A stretch of DNA of 64,000 nt, from the NCBI GenBank assembly GCA_029706075.1, contig JAINUG010000052.1, positions 2,755,498 to 2,819,497 on the forward strand. The letters are read 5' to 3'. The notes under the pieces are model-generated. The model did no database searches. It was given only the letters and a program-made list of their open reading frames with translations, and was not told where the DNA came from. A program made the position numbers and the translations under genes. This DNA comes from Aldrovandia affinis (taxonomy: Eukaryota; Chordata; Actinopteri; Notacanthiformes; Halosauridae). Below, in pieces: positions 44,873 to 56,966 of the stretch (its first letter is position 1; each line of letters starts with the position of its first letter).

Positions 44873-45679
44873 ATGTAGTACTTTATACGTCGTTGATTTG
44901 ACAATTATGGCTTATGACGCGGTTTAAAGTGCATCCAGTGAAGCACTGCTTCACCTAGTCTTTTGAATGATGTGCAATCTTTGACACCTATCTAAACCAT
45001 TCACCATTCACCTAGCATCGCTGAGCAATACTAAAGAATGTGTGGTTGCATTTTTGAGCTGCAGACCCAACACCAGGCAGCTAGTTAGGTAGGTAGAGTA
45101 CACAGAAAAACGAGAAAAAAATTTGCTGTGAAAAATAAGCCTCATTGAAACCCCTATAAACAAATATGACATATTTAAAGGAGCGCATGTCCTAACATTG
45201 AAAGACGATTAACAGTACCATGCTACACAACATTTAAGTTCGAAATCATGTTGTGTTGTAGCTAAAGTTATTAAACTACACTGCAAGATAGTTTACGTTA
45301 GATAATAGGCTAACGTTATTTGAGAGCTGATGCCAGTTAATTTCATGATTCTTTAATAATGCAAAGAACATTAATGTTATTGTTTGTTTGCTATCTATCT
45401 ACTCAACTTCACTCCCCCAATAAAATAATTTGACCAGTAATTTGGTAAGAAGAAAGGTTATGTCAGTTACATGTCTTTTGAATAAAGGCTCATGGACATA
45501 ATATGCTGGGTTTATCTGCTAAATGGTATGTTGTTTATACACATATAAAGACAGTGAGTGGTGTTTTTAAAAGGGGGGAAGGGGGTTACTTGGGTGCTTG
45601 CTTCACCAAAAATGTGGTCACCAGCCACCACTGAGCAAAATGAATTGCCCTACATTTTCTAGCCACCGGTACATATACA

Positions 45680-46443
45680 TATTCCGTTCGTGATGCGGAG
45701 AACCTTGAAGTGGATGGGCTACAGCAGCAGAAGACCACACCGGGTTCCACTCCTGTCAGCTAAGAACTGACTGAGGCTACAGTGGGCACAGGCTCACCAA
45801 AACTGGACAGTTGAAAACTGGAAAAACGTCGCCTGGTCTGACAAATCTCGATTTCTGCTGCGACGTGCAAATGGTAGTCAGAATTTGGCGTAAACAAAAT
45901 GAATCCATGCATCCATCCTGCCTTGTGTCAACGGTTCAGGCTGGTGGTGGTGGTGTAATGGTGTGGGGAATGTTTTCTTGGCACACATTAGGCCCCTTAA
46001 TACCAATTGAGCATCATTTAAATGCCACAGCCTACCTGAGTCTTGTTGCTGAACATGTGCATCCCTTTTTGGCCACAGTCTACCCATCTTCTAATGGCTA
46101 CTTCCAGCAGAATAATGCGCCATGTCACAAAGCACATGTCATCTCAAACTGGTTCCACGAACATGACAATGAGTTCAGTGTATTCCAATGGTCTCCACAG
46201 TCACCAGATCTCAGTCCAATAGAGCACCTTTGGGATGTGGTGGAACAGGAGATTCGCAACATGAATGTGCAGTCGACAAATCTGCAGCAACTGCGTGATG
46301 CTATCATATCAACATGGACCAGAATCTCTGAGGAATGTTTCCAGCACCTTGTTGAATCCATGCCACAAAGAATTCAGGCTGTTCTGGGGGCAAAGGGGTG
46401 TCCTACCCAGTACTAGAAAGGTGTACCTAATGACCACCGAGTG
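45680..46443 (+). mobile_element. Tc1-like element, 5' truncated, with altered active site
   Basis: The longest frame (45811-46416) keeps the SWHTLGPLIP and SPDLSPIEHLWD blocks and is open to its natural end. The second catalytic Asp is Asn (FQQNNAPCHKAH, where the sister copy at 41387 has QQDNAP). The first-Asp region near 45837-45900 is frameshifted relative to this frame. The right end reads accaccgagtgtata. The left inverted repeat is missing. Confidence 0.85.
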
Positions 46444-46579
46444 TATATAGTTATCAATCATGAATACAGTTTACTGTTGCATATATCGTGCGGTGTAATT
46501 TTCTCATATGATTCCTGAGTGATTGGTGCAATAGATTGCACTCACATTCCCATTACCGCAGCCCTGTGTGAGCCACAGT

Positions 46580-46880
46580 CCTGAGACCAAAAACCCAGAG
46601 TTAAGCCCAAAGTTAGCTCGCTAACCCATCAATCCTGCTTTGTGAAATAGTGCTCTCTCCATGTTGCATGCGATTGGCTGTGTTACAAACGCCGCCCCTT
46701 TTGTGTGCATGTACTCATAGCTTAATCGGAAAAACCAGGGTTGACAGAGCGAGTTGATAACCACCATCGTGAGACAGGTTAGCTGTAATTTTCTTTGTTA
46801 GGCTTTGTATAGCCAGCTAACGCAAAGATACCCTGACTATGTTTAACTTCCTTCGTGAGACAGGCCCCTGGTTTTACCTA
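46580..46880. repeat. Possible MITE, family uncertain
   Basis: Repeated cagagttaa-, ggttgacagagcgagtt- and ccatcgtgagacagg-like blocks resemble a fish MITE group, and ccttcgtgagacaggcccct recurs near its end. I could not define terminal repeats or a target duplication. Confidence 0.35.
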
Positions 46881-48360
46881 TAATCCTGTGTAAAATAAAC
46901 GACTGTGCTGATAACGTATGTTATCCGTGTTTCACGGATTTGTCATAGCTTCAGTTTGTAACTAATTGAATGTGTTCGAATAATCCAGTAAATGTATGCA
47001 CAGTGTTCATGGAGATAAAGGAGTTGTGGGTTACTGCCCTCTTGTGGACTAAAAAAGTACTTCTTCCCAGACCATTAATGGTTCCATTGTAGGCTACTGT
47101 GCCGAGCTACAAACATGCTGAACATCAAAATAAACGTATGCCTCTTTTTACACGTGTGGTTTTATAAAAATAAGATGAATTAATTTAGGATATTTAATGT
47201 TTTCAGTATCAATTTGGTTAACTGACCCCTAACTGGTGACCTCGATAGCGCTCTAGTCACTTTGATTGTTACCTGAGCACTAGGCTACATCACCTCGTGG
47301 TGATGGCGGTTGGGGACAGGTGATAAGATTAAGTAAGATGTTTAATGACGATCCCCAAGAAAATCAAGAAAAAAAGACATGGCACCCTGATTACCAGGAG
47401 AACAACGCGTCTACTTAATCGGTTTGCGGAAGGCTGTATGTGGGTGTCCACAGCGAGCAATTTCTAAACTCACAAAATGTTTCAGCCATCTCGGCAATGA
47501 CAGGTTATCATCTGGAAGACCACGAATCGCATCACAAATACCATCGTATTTGGTATTTAGTAGGCTACTGTTGCCTATTTTCTACGGGACTTTAAAGAAA
47601 GTTATTCCAATTTCTACACCGGGCATTATAGCGGTCTGTAATATTTTGTCAAAAATCTATTGCCGTATTGGGGAAAAATACCTGGAGAAAAAAATATGCT
47701 GTACAAAAGTTCTGAATGCACAAAGTACTGACTGAACAGCTGTAATTCCTTCGCTTGGCCGTATCCACAAAGGGGAGCACTTCCAGTGTGCACTGCGTTT
47801 TTGTTCGGTGACCAAACCCAGACCTGTTTTGATATTGCCACCCCTGGTGTAGTCTGTTTTGGTCAAACCCACGTTTGGTTAGCAGGCAATTCTCGGGGAT
47901 AATATGTGTTGAAAAAATGCGATACTGTATGTTTGAAATGTATTATATAGCTACATGTATTTATATATTTCAAAGACGAAAACATTTTCTGCAACGGTAT
48001 GCACAGCCAGGTTCTGAAGAGATTTTAATGGAAAAATACCGTGATTCAGACTAATATTATCCATGTGATGACCAGGGGACAGCAACATATTCGGACACGC
48101 AGCAATGTACAAAATGCAATTTCATTTTCATGACAAACCTGCTACGCTTTAATTTTTCTTAATTTGGATACTGTAAAGCAAGATTTCACAACATCAGATA
48201 TAACGACGTAGGCTGGTGATTCGGATAGTTATGACACGTCTGGTTTGATCATCATTATTTGTCGTTTATTTTGTTTAGTTTGTCTTTGTAATTGGTACCT
48301 TCTTCAAAGGTAACCTATTGGGGGCGTCTAAAATAATCTTTACCTGCCTTGTCTTGTGGG
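46881..48360 (+). other. No supported feature
   Basis: AT-rich unique-looking sequence. A segment near 47440-47530 has a Tc1-like flavour (SSGRPRIAS in one frame) but too little to call. Confidence 0.4.
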
Positions 48361-48521
48361 GGTTGTCCCGATGTGTAGATCCGCCCTGCGAGTGTCATAA
48401 ACGTCCTGGCGAGGGAAACGTTCAGTTCAAGGTTCCGCACATCAGCAAATATCTTTAGCTACAAAACCGTTTGTTTCAAGGATTTCGACAGAAGTCAGAG
48501 TGTAATTTGATTATCCAGCCG
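48361..48521 (+). promoter_or_regulatory. Candidate promoter and non-coding first exon of another gene
   Basis: A patch with more CpG than its surroundings (gatccgccctgcgagtg, cctggcgagggaaacg) leads to a clean donor, cagccg followed by gtgagtaaaa at 48522. No ATG reading frame is carried through. This would fit a 5' UTR exon whose coding exons lie beyond the window, but no transcript evidence can be seen. Confidence 0.3.
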
Positions 48522-51500
48522 GTGAGTAAAAAACAACGTATTTCAGTTCAACTGAAGCGTGCTAGCTAGCAAATAAATGTAGCATACAGATGTGATCATA
48601 GTTTTATGTGCTGTTGATAGTGCGATGTGTTGTGGCTTGGAAGCAGGGAACTAGTCCTAGCTCGCTATGGTATATGGCATACGGTCAATGGCATAATTCA
48701 CAAAATAACCCTGAATGTATTTGACTCTTTCATTCCTTAGATGTCGATAGATACATTTTAATATATGCATAAATAAAATGAACCATATTTAAATGAACAA
48801 ATGACTCGTCGGTTTCACAACTAGATATAACGAACAACCTAGCTAGCAATGTTTTCATCTTAAATTAACGAATGACGCTTTGTCACTAACGTTACTGCAT
48901 TCGACTGAAAAAATCTATTTGGTATGGAATTACTTTCTATGTTACTAACATTGAGTTCAAAGTAGCCATCTGAGAATATATGGATAATTGTATTGAATAT
49001 AGCAATTTGTTGTGTAACTTGCTCAGTTTATAACCAAATGCAATCACCTCACACGAAGCTATATTATTGTGGGTAGCTGGCTAACTGCAGTTTTATGACC
49101 ACATTTGGACTTTTCAGATCTCATTCAACAGATATTCTTGGCCTACATTATGGTCTGGATCCAGCATCTCAATATACGAGGGATTTACTTTTAATATGAA
49201 AATGTTTTTCGGAAACGTATTAAGAACGTCCATGTTTTAAATAATATAGATAGCGTTAAGTTAAGTGGATATCAGTTATTTGAGCGCTGCTAACGTCTTT
49301 AAGTTAATTGAATGTGAGATAAGCCATGATTTAAAACACACCTAGGCTACATGATGCATATTAAAAGTCCAATAAACAAGATGTGCGCAAATATTGCCGA
49401 ATAATAGTAATATGGCTGCTTATATTGAATTAGCTTGTTCATCCAACTGCAAGGTCTTAGTAGCTCCACTCTGCTTCGATATTGAAACCGGCAACTGCTG
49501 TGTCGCGCCAGGTGAAATATTGCACTACTTCCGGCACGAGTGTCGGTGACATTCTTGAATGTCACCTTGTCCTGCGCAGGTCATATAATTGATGAAGGTT
49601 ACCTGAGTCAAAAGTAGGTGGTTGCGTTTGCTGAATTCAAAAGTGAGCTTTCGGAACGTGCTACTATTCCTATCAGAGAATGTGTTTACTCAACACATAA
49701 AGGAGGCTCCCATTATTTGTTGTCTAAACTAGTTACCGGTATCTGAAAAAAACTGGCGTTTGTGTTCAAGCATTGTTCTCCACTATCAGAAAACTGCAGG
49801 TGTTACGGAGAGGAAGGCCATGAGGGCCAGAGCTCTTCACTAAATAACAAACATGCCCGAAGTCCCAGTAATTAAGTGCAGAATACATTATACAACTGTG
49901 TGATATAGTGGTTGGGAACAAAAAACTTGTGGCCAGAAGACTGCAGTTTCAAATCACATGTGGGACACTCTTGAAGTTATCTAACCTGGATTACTTTGGC
50001 TCCTATGCAGCTGTAAAGGTATTCAACAAAAAATGTATTCAAGGTTGCCCTGGACAATTGTGTTTGCTAGGGAAATTATAGTAAAATGAATAAAATAGAA
50101 ACAACCACAAAAGCCCAGTGGTTTCAAGCTAGCTCCTCTACACCACCTATATGTAGCCACATAAAGTTTTGGTAAATGAAATGGACGGTGCAGTCTTCAT
50201 GGATAGCAAAAGTATAAGAAACGGAAACAACCAGGAGAAGCATCTCTTATGAGACTGGACCCATCAAATGGTTTTCCATTAAAGAAAAAGAAAAAACATT
50301 GTTAAAACATGTGCACAAGGAGCATTGCATCACACTGCCCATAATGTCATTAAGTGTAAATTCATCCAGACTAGCTGGCCAAACAGCCATTTCCATTTTC
50401 AGGGAAATGGCCGGTGGATTTGATGGATTTATAAGGTTTGCATCTTTGGCCCTGGTTTGGCGATGGAGTGGTAGTTAGTGATAAAAATGAGACCACATGA
50501 GAGCAGAATGGAAATCTCTGAACAGTCAGAGGCGGGTGGGAGGGGAGATCCAGCGGGTCAGGTTTGCAGCTAAGCACCAGGCTCAGTTCTGCGGCCATGT
50601 TGTGAGTGTGAACTGCCTTAAACATGCCTCTGAAGACAACCACAACTTGCGTGAGAATCATAGCGGGAGAACCAATCATGTTCCTGGGGGTTTTATCAAA
50701 AAACCTTGCAGACCAACACATTTTTCCTTGCACCGAATTGGTCATTTTTGTTCATTGAGTGCACAGTGTGGAAAGAGGTAAGTGGATACATTCATTCCCA
50801 GCACACTGAGTGCCCCTTAGTTCCTGAAGCATACCACGAGATAGCTTTTTGTGTTATTACTTTCCTGTGTATTATTTGCAGTTCGCTTGTCACAGTCTGG
50901 TGATATGTTTAATTGTGACTATAGTGCAGCATGTGCAGTTAGAGTGCCTTAAAATCATCATCCAGTTCAGACCCAAGAAACCAGGTGAGATGAGCTAACT
51001 GTTCAATCAACTGCTTTAATTTAACTATTAAGTGCTGAGTAACAACAAAAACCAGCACACCCTGCTGTCCTATGTTTCACTAATTCATTTTTGTCCTTGG
51101 TCCAGGAGGTGAGATAATTAGTGAAATCAGGTGTTGTAGTATGTTCACTGCTTTGTTCACATGAGTGATGAGGATTATAGGCTGAGGATTGTCCATTCGG
51201 GTGGGGCACTTTTTAATGTTATGTCCTCTTCCATGCTGCTCACATGCATCATCTACCTGAAATGACATTGTGCTCCCTGTGCTCAAGCGGTCAGGACCTT
51301 GACTAATGTATTTGCCTGGGTATCTACTGTAGCATTGATCTCTGCTGTATTTTCAGTGTGCATACCAGTACTTTAAACATACAGCAGACAGTTGGAGGAG
51401 GGTTTGTGATTGCCAGTGTTTACAGAGGTGTCATGACTATCCCCCCTACAGGCATAAATTGATCTTCCTTTAATGAGCCATGCATTCTTCCAATTAATAT

Positions 51501-53590
51501 AAATACAGAAAATATGAGCATTGGTGAGAAGGTATCTAGACCGCTGTATGGTGTGCATTCAAACCACAACGGGACAGAGAGGGAAGGATTGTGGGTAAAT
51601 AAATTAGGAGGCAGATCCCCTGCCACCCCTGAGCCCAGGACCAGGCACCAGATCAAATTGAAAACTTCAAAGTAGTCTGAATCCTTTTGTATTTTACAGG
51701 AGAAAAAATCTAAAACATAGTAACCAGTGGGTTGTAGCATCGTCCAGAGTGTTGGATTGGAGCACTCCATTGGCCAGCGCAAAAAGTTAGTGTGCACATC
51801 TCATGATGCAGTCACTACAAGGCTGTGTGTTTTATCAGCCAAACTGGCAGCTCAGTGCTCTTATCATGTCTTTGGCAGTCATATGAGCTGCTTTGGGTTT
51901 ACTGTACCCTCTAATCCTTCTATTGGCATCTCTCCATCCATACCTCACTTTTGTCTCTGTAAAGAACCCTGCTACTGAAACTCTACTAAAATGCTATTTT
52001 AAAGGCGGGACGATTGCAGAGAGTGGAGTCAGCATCTCAGGCAGCCCAGGTGGGGTTCATCCTTGCAGCGTGTCTCTCTGAAGGGCAGCCCAGGGTGGCA
52101 TCAGCTCATAATTCCAACACAACCCGACCCGTCCATCTTCAGCACTGCAGTTCACATCATGAGCTATCAGATGACCCTCTCCTGGAAATCTGCTGTCTGA
52201 CAGCCCAGGAGGGCGGAAGGCTGACGTGAGCAGCAGTGTGATTAGCTCTATATCACTCTGAACCATGTGAGCGTAGAACACCAGCGTGTGGGTGCTACAA
52301 AGTCGATGCCAAAGCCCTCTTTAGCCACAGTCAAATGACACTGCATTTGCCTTGTTCTCTGTTCTGTTTCTGAAGAATAAATGGCCATTAGGGATCAGAC
52401 TAAGCACACGATCAGTCTCTCCGTGGGCCGTGTGTGTGTGTTTGTTAAATGGAGAGCCTTGCTTCTAAATTTCCTTGCAGAACTGCACAAATGATTGACA
52501 AGCAAGGGAGTGTCAGTTTTTTAGAATGTAATTGGGTGCATGAGCAGATTAAAAGGAGTGGGATCATTTTATTTAACACTGAGCTCTGTTTTGCTGACTG
52601 CACGGTGAAGCAGGGGCAGTTTCTGCTGGTGGGTGGTGGGTTATATGTACATATACTATATGTAGCAATGTATATACTATATGTAGCAGTAACGTTTGTG
52701 TCGGTGACGGACCTGGAGCATTGTTGTGGGTTGACCTTGCGATGGTGGGGGAAAAAAACTATATCGGAGGAAACGGATAGATGCAAAAATGATGTCTTCA
52801 GGGACATTAATTGATTAAAAATAAAACAACAAAAAGACTTTGACAAACAAAACAAAACTGAACCTAAGATAGTTCAAGAAATACTTACAATAGCATAAGG
52901 TACTGTACATGACTTGCAACAACCAACCAACCCCCACTGATGGTGGTGGCTTGACTTAAATACCTTCCTCACTAAGACCATACCATCTCCAAATATAAAA
53001 AGTGATAAACTATTACACTGTTACATATTATCTATACCTTCAATAATTAATACATTGAAATAATCCAATGCACATTATATATTCCATAAGTTAACATATT
53101 AAACATTCATTACAAATCCATGCACATGAGATATTCCCCCTTTAAACTGACCGCAAACTGAAAGCGCCCAGGAAGCCGTATCACGTCCTTTATCTGCAAC
53201 TTGATGACGCTACCAGGAAGTCCACTATGAAGGTGAGTAAATGCTCTCCTCTCACTTTACAAAGTTATTCACAAAGTTACCATTATCAATATGCATACGT
53301 AATGAAATGAACTTGCACAACCATGCATAACCCACCCCTAGTGATACCTACGCTATTAGTTAGCCGTCTAATCTATAATTTGTGTTTTGCAGCTGTACCG
53401 AGTGACAACTGCAATGCCCGATGATCTGACTCCAGCATCAAGTGTCACCCCAGGAGATGGTACTGCAGAGAATCAAGCGACCACTTGATAGCAAGACATT
53501 TTCTCCACCGTCAAGTATTTTGTTTCCCTTGGGAACAGCTTCCGACTCAGGAAAGCCACAGGTTTGAGCTCTGTTCTTGGTGTACCGCAA
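48522..53590 (+). other. Long stretch of low repeat content, no gene recognised
   Basis: About 5 kb with few recognisable mobile elements. Open frames are short and do not resemble protein families. If the 48.4-kb first exon is real, this could be its intron. Small splice-like pairs (for example atgaag followed by gtgagt at 53235, and tttgcag near 53392) are noted but unsupported. Confidence 0.4.
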
Positions 53591-53599
53591 GTACAGCAG

Positions 53600-56075
53600 C
53601 GCTGGAAGTTAGAAATTAACTTCCTGTACCAGCCCACTAACCCAATGAGTGATCTTCCTTTTGGTTGTTAGCGGTCTGCAGGACCGAATTGCCTCCACTT
53701 TCCCCAGCTGCAGACGGATGACTCCCTGACTGATAGTGTACCCAAGATACTGGACCTCTCTCTTGGCAAGGGCATATTTCTGAGGTTGATAGTTAGGCCA
53801 GCTGACTTGGCCTGCTGAAGTACCCAAGTTAAGTGGTGAAGATGGTCTTCCTAGGTTTCACTGAAAATCACCACGTCATCAAAGCATGCGGCTGAAAAGT
53901 CTCTGGTGTCCTGTAACAGCTTATCCATCAGTCTTTGAAATGTAGATGGTGCACCTTGGAAGCCGAAAGGCATCAGCATTAAATGATGCAAGCCAAAGGG
54001 TGTTCTGAATCCTGTGAGCTCCTTGGCCTTCTCACTCAGTAGCACTTGCCTGTAACCTTTACTGAAGTTGAGTATCAAGATGAATTTGACTTTCCCTAAT
54101 CTTTCAATAAAGGTCAGGGATCAACTTTTGAGAGGGTATTAATCTGATCACATCTTTAATCCCATCTCTCTTAGGCACAAGAACAATCGGAATCTTCAAG
54201 GGCTTTCATGGTCTCCAACTCCTGTTTTAGGCTGCTCCGGGATCCGAAAGCATTTCTGTCTCACTTGCGTCTTCCTTCAGAAAGATGTTGTGAGAGACCA
54301 GGGTGGTGTAGCCAGGCTTCTCCTGAAAGAGCTGTGGTCCAGAAAGCTGCCCAGCTGCTCAGCTACAGTTTCTTCTTCTTCCTCACTTCAGAGTGGGGGT
54401 GATAAGGGTGGTCTTTATGCCCTTAATTCTGAACAGATGGTACACCTGTTTGAGGAGCTGTGGCAGAAAGTTGGTTCTGGTTCTGATTCTGGTCATCTGG
54501 GAGAAATTATCTTCCCTGGAGAAAAGCTGTATCAGGCAGCTGGCTATGTGTCCGGCTTTGATGTTTCTGAGTGGAAACTCCTCTGGCTACTTGGTGGCAT
54601 AATCACAGATAACAAAAATGTACCTATTTCCACTCTTACTCCTATCCAGTGGTCCAACTATATCCATAGCTATTCTCTCAAATGGTAGGTCAATGATAAG
54701 CAAGGAGTGTAAATGCACGTGTGAAACCCCCTCCCTGATGTTAACTAGCACTCAGAGCAGGTTCTACAAAACTCATCTGTGTAAAGCAATGGGCAAGAAA
54801 AGTGACAGTTTTCTTGCTTGTAATGGTGTCCTGCCCATGGAACAGAATGGCTAAGCGTAATTACAGTGTGTCTAAGGGATGCTGGCAAAACCAAGGACTC
54901 CACATTTCCCTTCACTTGATAGATAATTTCATCCTTCAAAACATACTCTTCATCTCTTCCTCCAAGCAGTCTGTGGTCCTTTGCCTAACTCCATCTACCT
55001 CCGACACCAACTCCTCTCCAACTAACCTTGCAAAGTAGGGTCCTCTTTCTTCAACCTGGCTACATCCTGAGGTATGTCCAAGTCAACAGTCAAAGTAGGC
55101 TCAGGCAGTGGCTTAGACTGGCTACTTTTTTTAATTTTTTTAATACATTTTCTCCCAATTTGGTAGCCAATTAGACCCACTATTTTTTAATGTCAATCCC
55201 CCCTAGTAATGTGAGTTCGCTGCCGTAGTCCTGCGACCGGGAATGACGAAGGCGAAGTAACGCCTCCTCAGAGACGGCATTCGCCAAGCCGTCAACCGTA
55301 ACCCGGTAATACAGGGCCACTCTTATGCGCAGCGAAAGTCATGTCGGCTTCCCTCCCCCCTCCCTGGGGTGGACAGCCAATCGCCCCCGGTGGCACTCCC
55401 GGCCAGAGCCGACTCTGGCGAGACGGGGAATTGAACCCCGGTCTCCGTGGCCAGCGTCAGACGTTGTAACCACTGGACCACGTGGGAGGCCCAGACTGGC
55501 TACTTTTAACAGTGCCATTAACCTTCTCTCTGTGCTTGTTTCCTGGATTTACGAGACTTACCTTGCATTGCCTGAAAATCCACATTGTAAAAAGGTAATG
55601 CACTCAAGGCTTCCTTGGTACTCTGGGCATGAGTATCAACATTATAGACCTTAGTCTGTGGCAATAAGTCAGTTAGAATAGGGAGGTCCTGACCTAGCAC
55701 TACAGGGTGAGGTAACCATCGTATTAATGCTACAGGCAGGAAAAACGTTTGACTATCAACAGTGAGAAACACCTCAGCAGTAGGGTACCGTTTAACATCA
55801 CCATGGACACAGCAAACTCTTGAGTTTGTCCTGCTCCTGTCATTCCTTGCTCGGTACAAAACTCTCCAGCACTAAGGTCTGTGAAGTGCCGGTGTCTACC
55901 AGAGCTTGTGCAGACTCACCATTCAGTAAAACCTTGACCAAATTCTCAGCAGTAAGATCCCCTGAGTGTGGGGTATGAAGGGTGTGTTAGCCTAAGCTAG
56001 TTTAGGTTCTCCCTTCTAGCTGGGCAGTATGGCTTAGTGTGTCACATCTCCCCACAATAGTAACACCTAACCTGC
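53600..56075 (-). pseudogene. Decayed Ty3/gypsy retrotransposon with integrase before reverse transcriptase (Gmr1-like)
   Basis: Read on the minus strand from high to low coordinates, four parts follow. A gag zinc knuckle lies near 56015-56065 (C-x2-C-x4-H-x4-C), with a stop codon inside it. A protease-like segment lies at 55518-55859 (CVHGDV, then PVVLGQDLP). The integrase has its zinc-binding part at 54745-54939 (HSVPWAGH and CRTC), and its core follows at about 54380-54700 with the first Asp in AMDIVGP, a stop in the next block, and loss of the second Asp. The reverse transcriptase comes last, at about 53609-54120 (GFRTPFGLHHLMLMPFGFQG; the usual YxDD is FDD after a Cys). Ty3/gypsy elements normally place integrase last. 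Stops and frameshifts make it dead. Clear LTRs were not found. A SINE interrupts it at 55130-55492. Confidence 0.85.
55130..55492 (-). mobile_element. tRNA-derived SINE inside the gypsy element, 15-bp target duplication
   Basis: The insert is flanked by agactggctactttt at 55115-55129 and 55493-55507. On the minus strand the head has tggtccagtgg (A box) and GGTTCAATTCC (B box), and the body and tail match the SINE at 28737. Because it cuts the gypsy pol region, it is younger than that element. Confidence 0.93.
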
Positions 56076-56299
56076 TGTCTGCTAGACCACCACCCCCATC
56101 AAACTTACTTCTGGATGATGAGCCTTGGTTCCATCAGCTGACGTTGCTGTTTCTGGATCCTTTCCGGGCAGAGAAGAACAACAAGCCAAGCTGCCTCTTC
56201 TGCAATGTTCAGATGGTGTTCCCTGCTCCACACCTCCATTTCGGGGCTCACCATCCACATGAACTCTTCCAGAATTATTGCACGTATAACCCATGTGGC

Positions 56300-56844
56300 G
56301 TCTCATTAGGTTAGATGTCGGCCAAGCAAAATTGTTGCCTGTAAGGGTTGCCGTTGATTTCATACTTTTTCAGTGTTGCTTCTGTGACTTGGTTAGTTGT
56401 GTGGTCTACGTCCACGCTTTACCAGTCAGCAGTGGAACAAACAAGCCACCGCGTGACACTGACATGCATGCATATGCAGACATGTGCGTGTTGCCCGATA
56501 GCCCAGACAATGGAGTTTGTCAGAGATGCAAGTATTATGATCTTACAATAAAAGCAGCAATGAGAAATATTTGTGATTGCGTGATCATTTGGTCCATGTA
56601 ATGTAAATGTAAAAGTTTGCCAAATCGGTTAAAAGTTCTGTGACGGACATACTGCTCCATCACATGCACCACACTGGGATTAAGGATCTGTCCGGTGACA
56701 ATACTGCTCTGCTCTTCATCAGAGCAGCACACAGACAACTGCTGCTCTGGACCAGGAAGAGGTGCTGGAATCTGCCTTTCACCTGGTCTATATGCTCAAC
56801 CACTGAGTAAAGGAGCAGCACACACACCGACATAAACACATACA
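56300..56844. other. No supported feature
   Basis: Sequence between the gypsy remnant and the Tc1 complex. It shows only short open frames and a short CA-rich end (about 56815-56850). Confidence 0.4.
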
Positions 56845-56966
56845 TGCACATAAATATTTGACATTGACAAAGTTATTGTTATTGTAGCTGTCTACCACAG
56901 CATATGGAGTTGAAATGAAATATGAGCTCAAAGTGCAGACTTTCAGCTTTAATTTGAGGGTATTTA

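Noticed and set aside
47424..47735. 103-codon frame with SSGRPRIAS
   Set aside because: A faint Tc1-like flavour in a few residues only; no helix-turn-helix or catalytic block nearby.
53222..53490. Mini-gene with atgaag, gtgagt donor and a later tttgcag acceptor
   Set aside because: The joined frame is short, matches nothing and lies next to the gypsy remnant; splice-like sites of this quality occur by chance.
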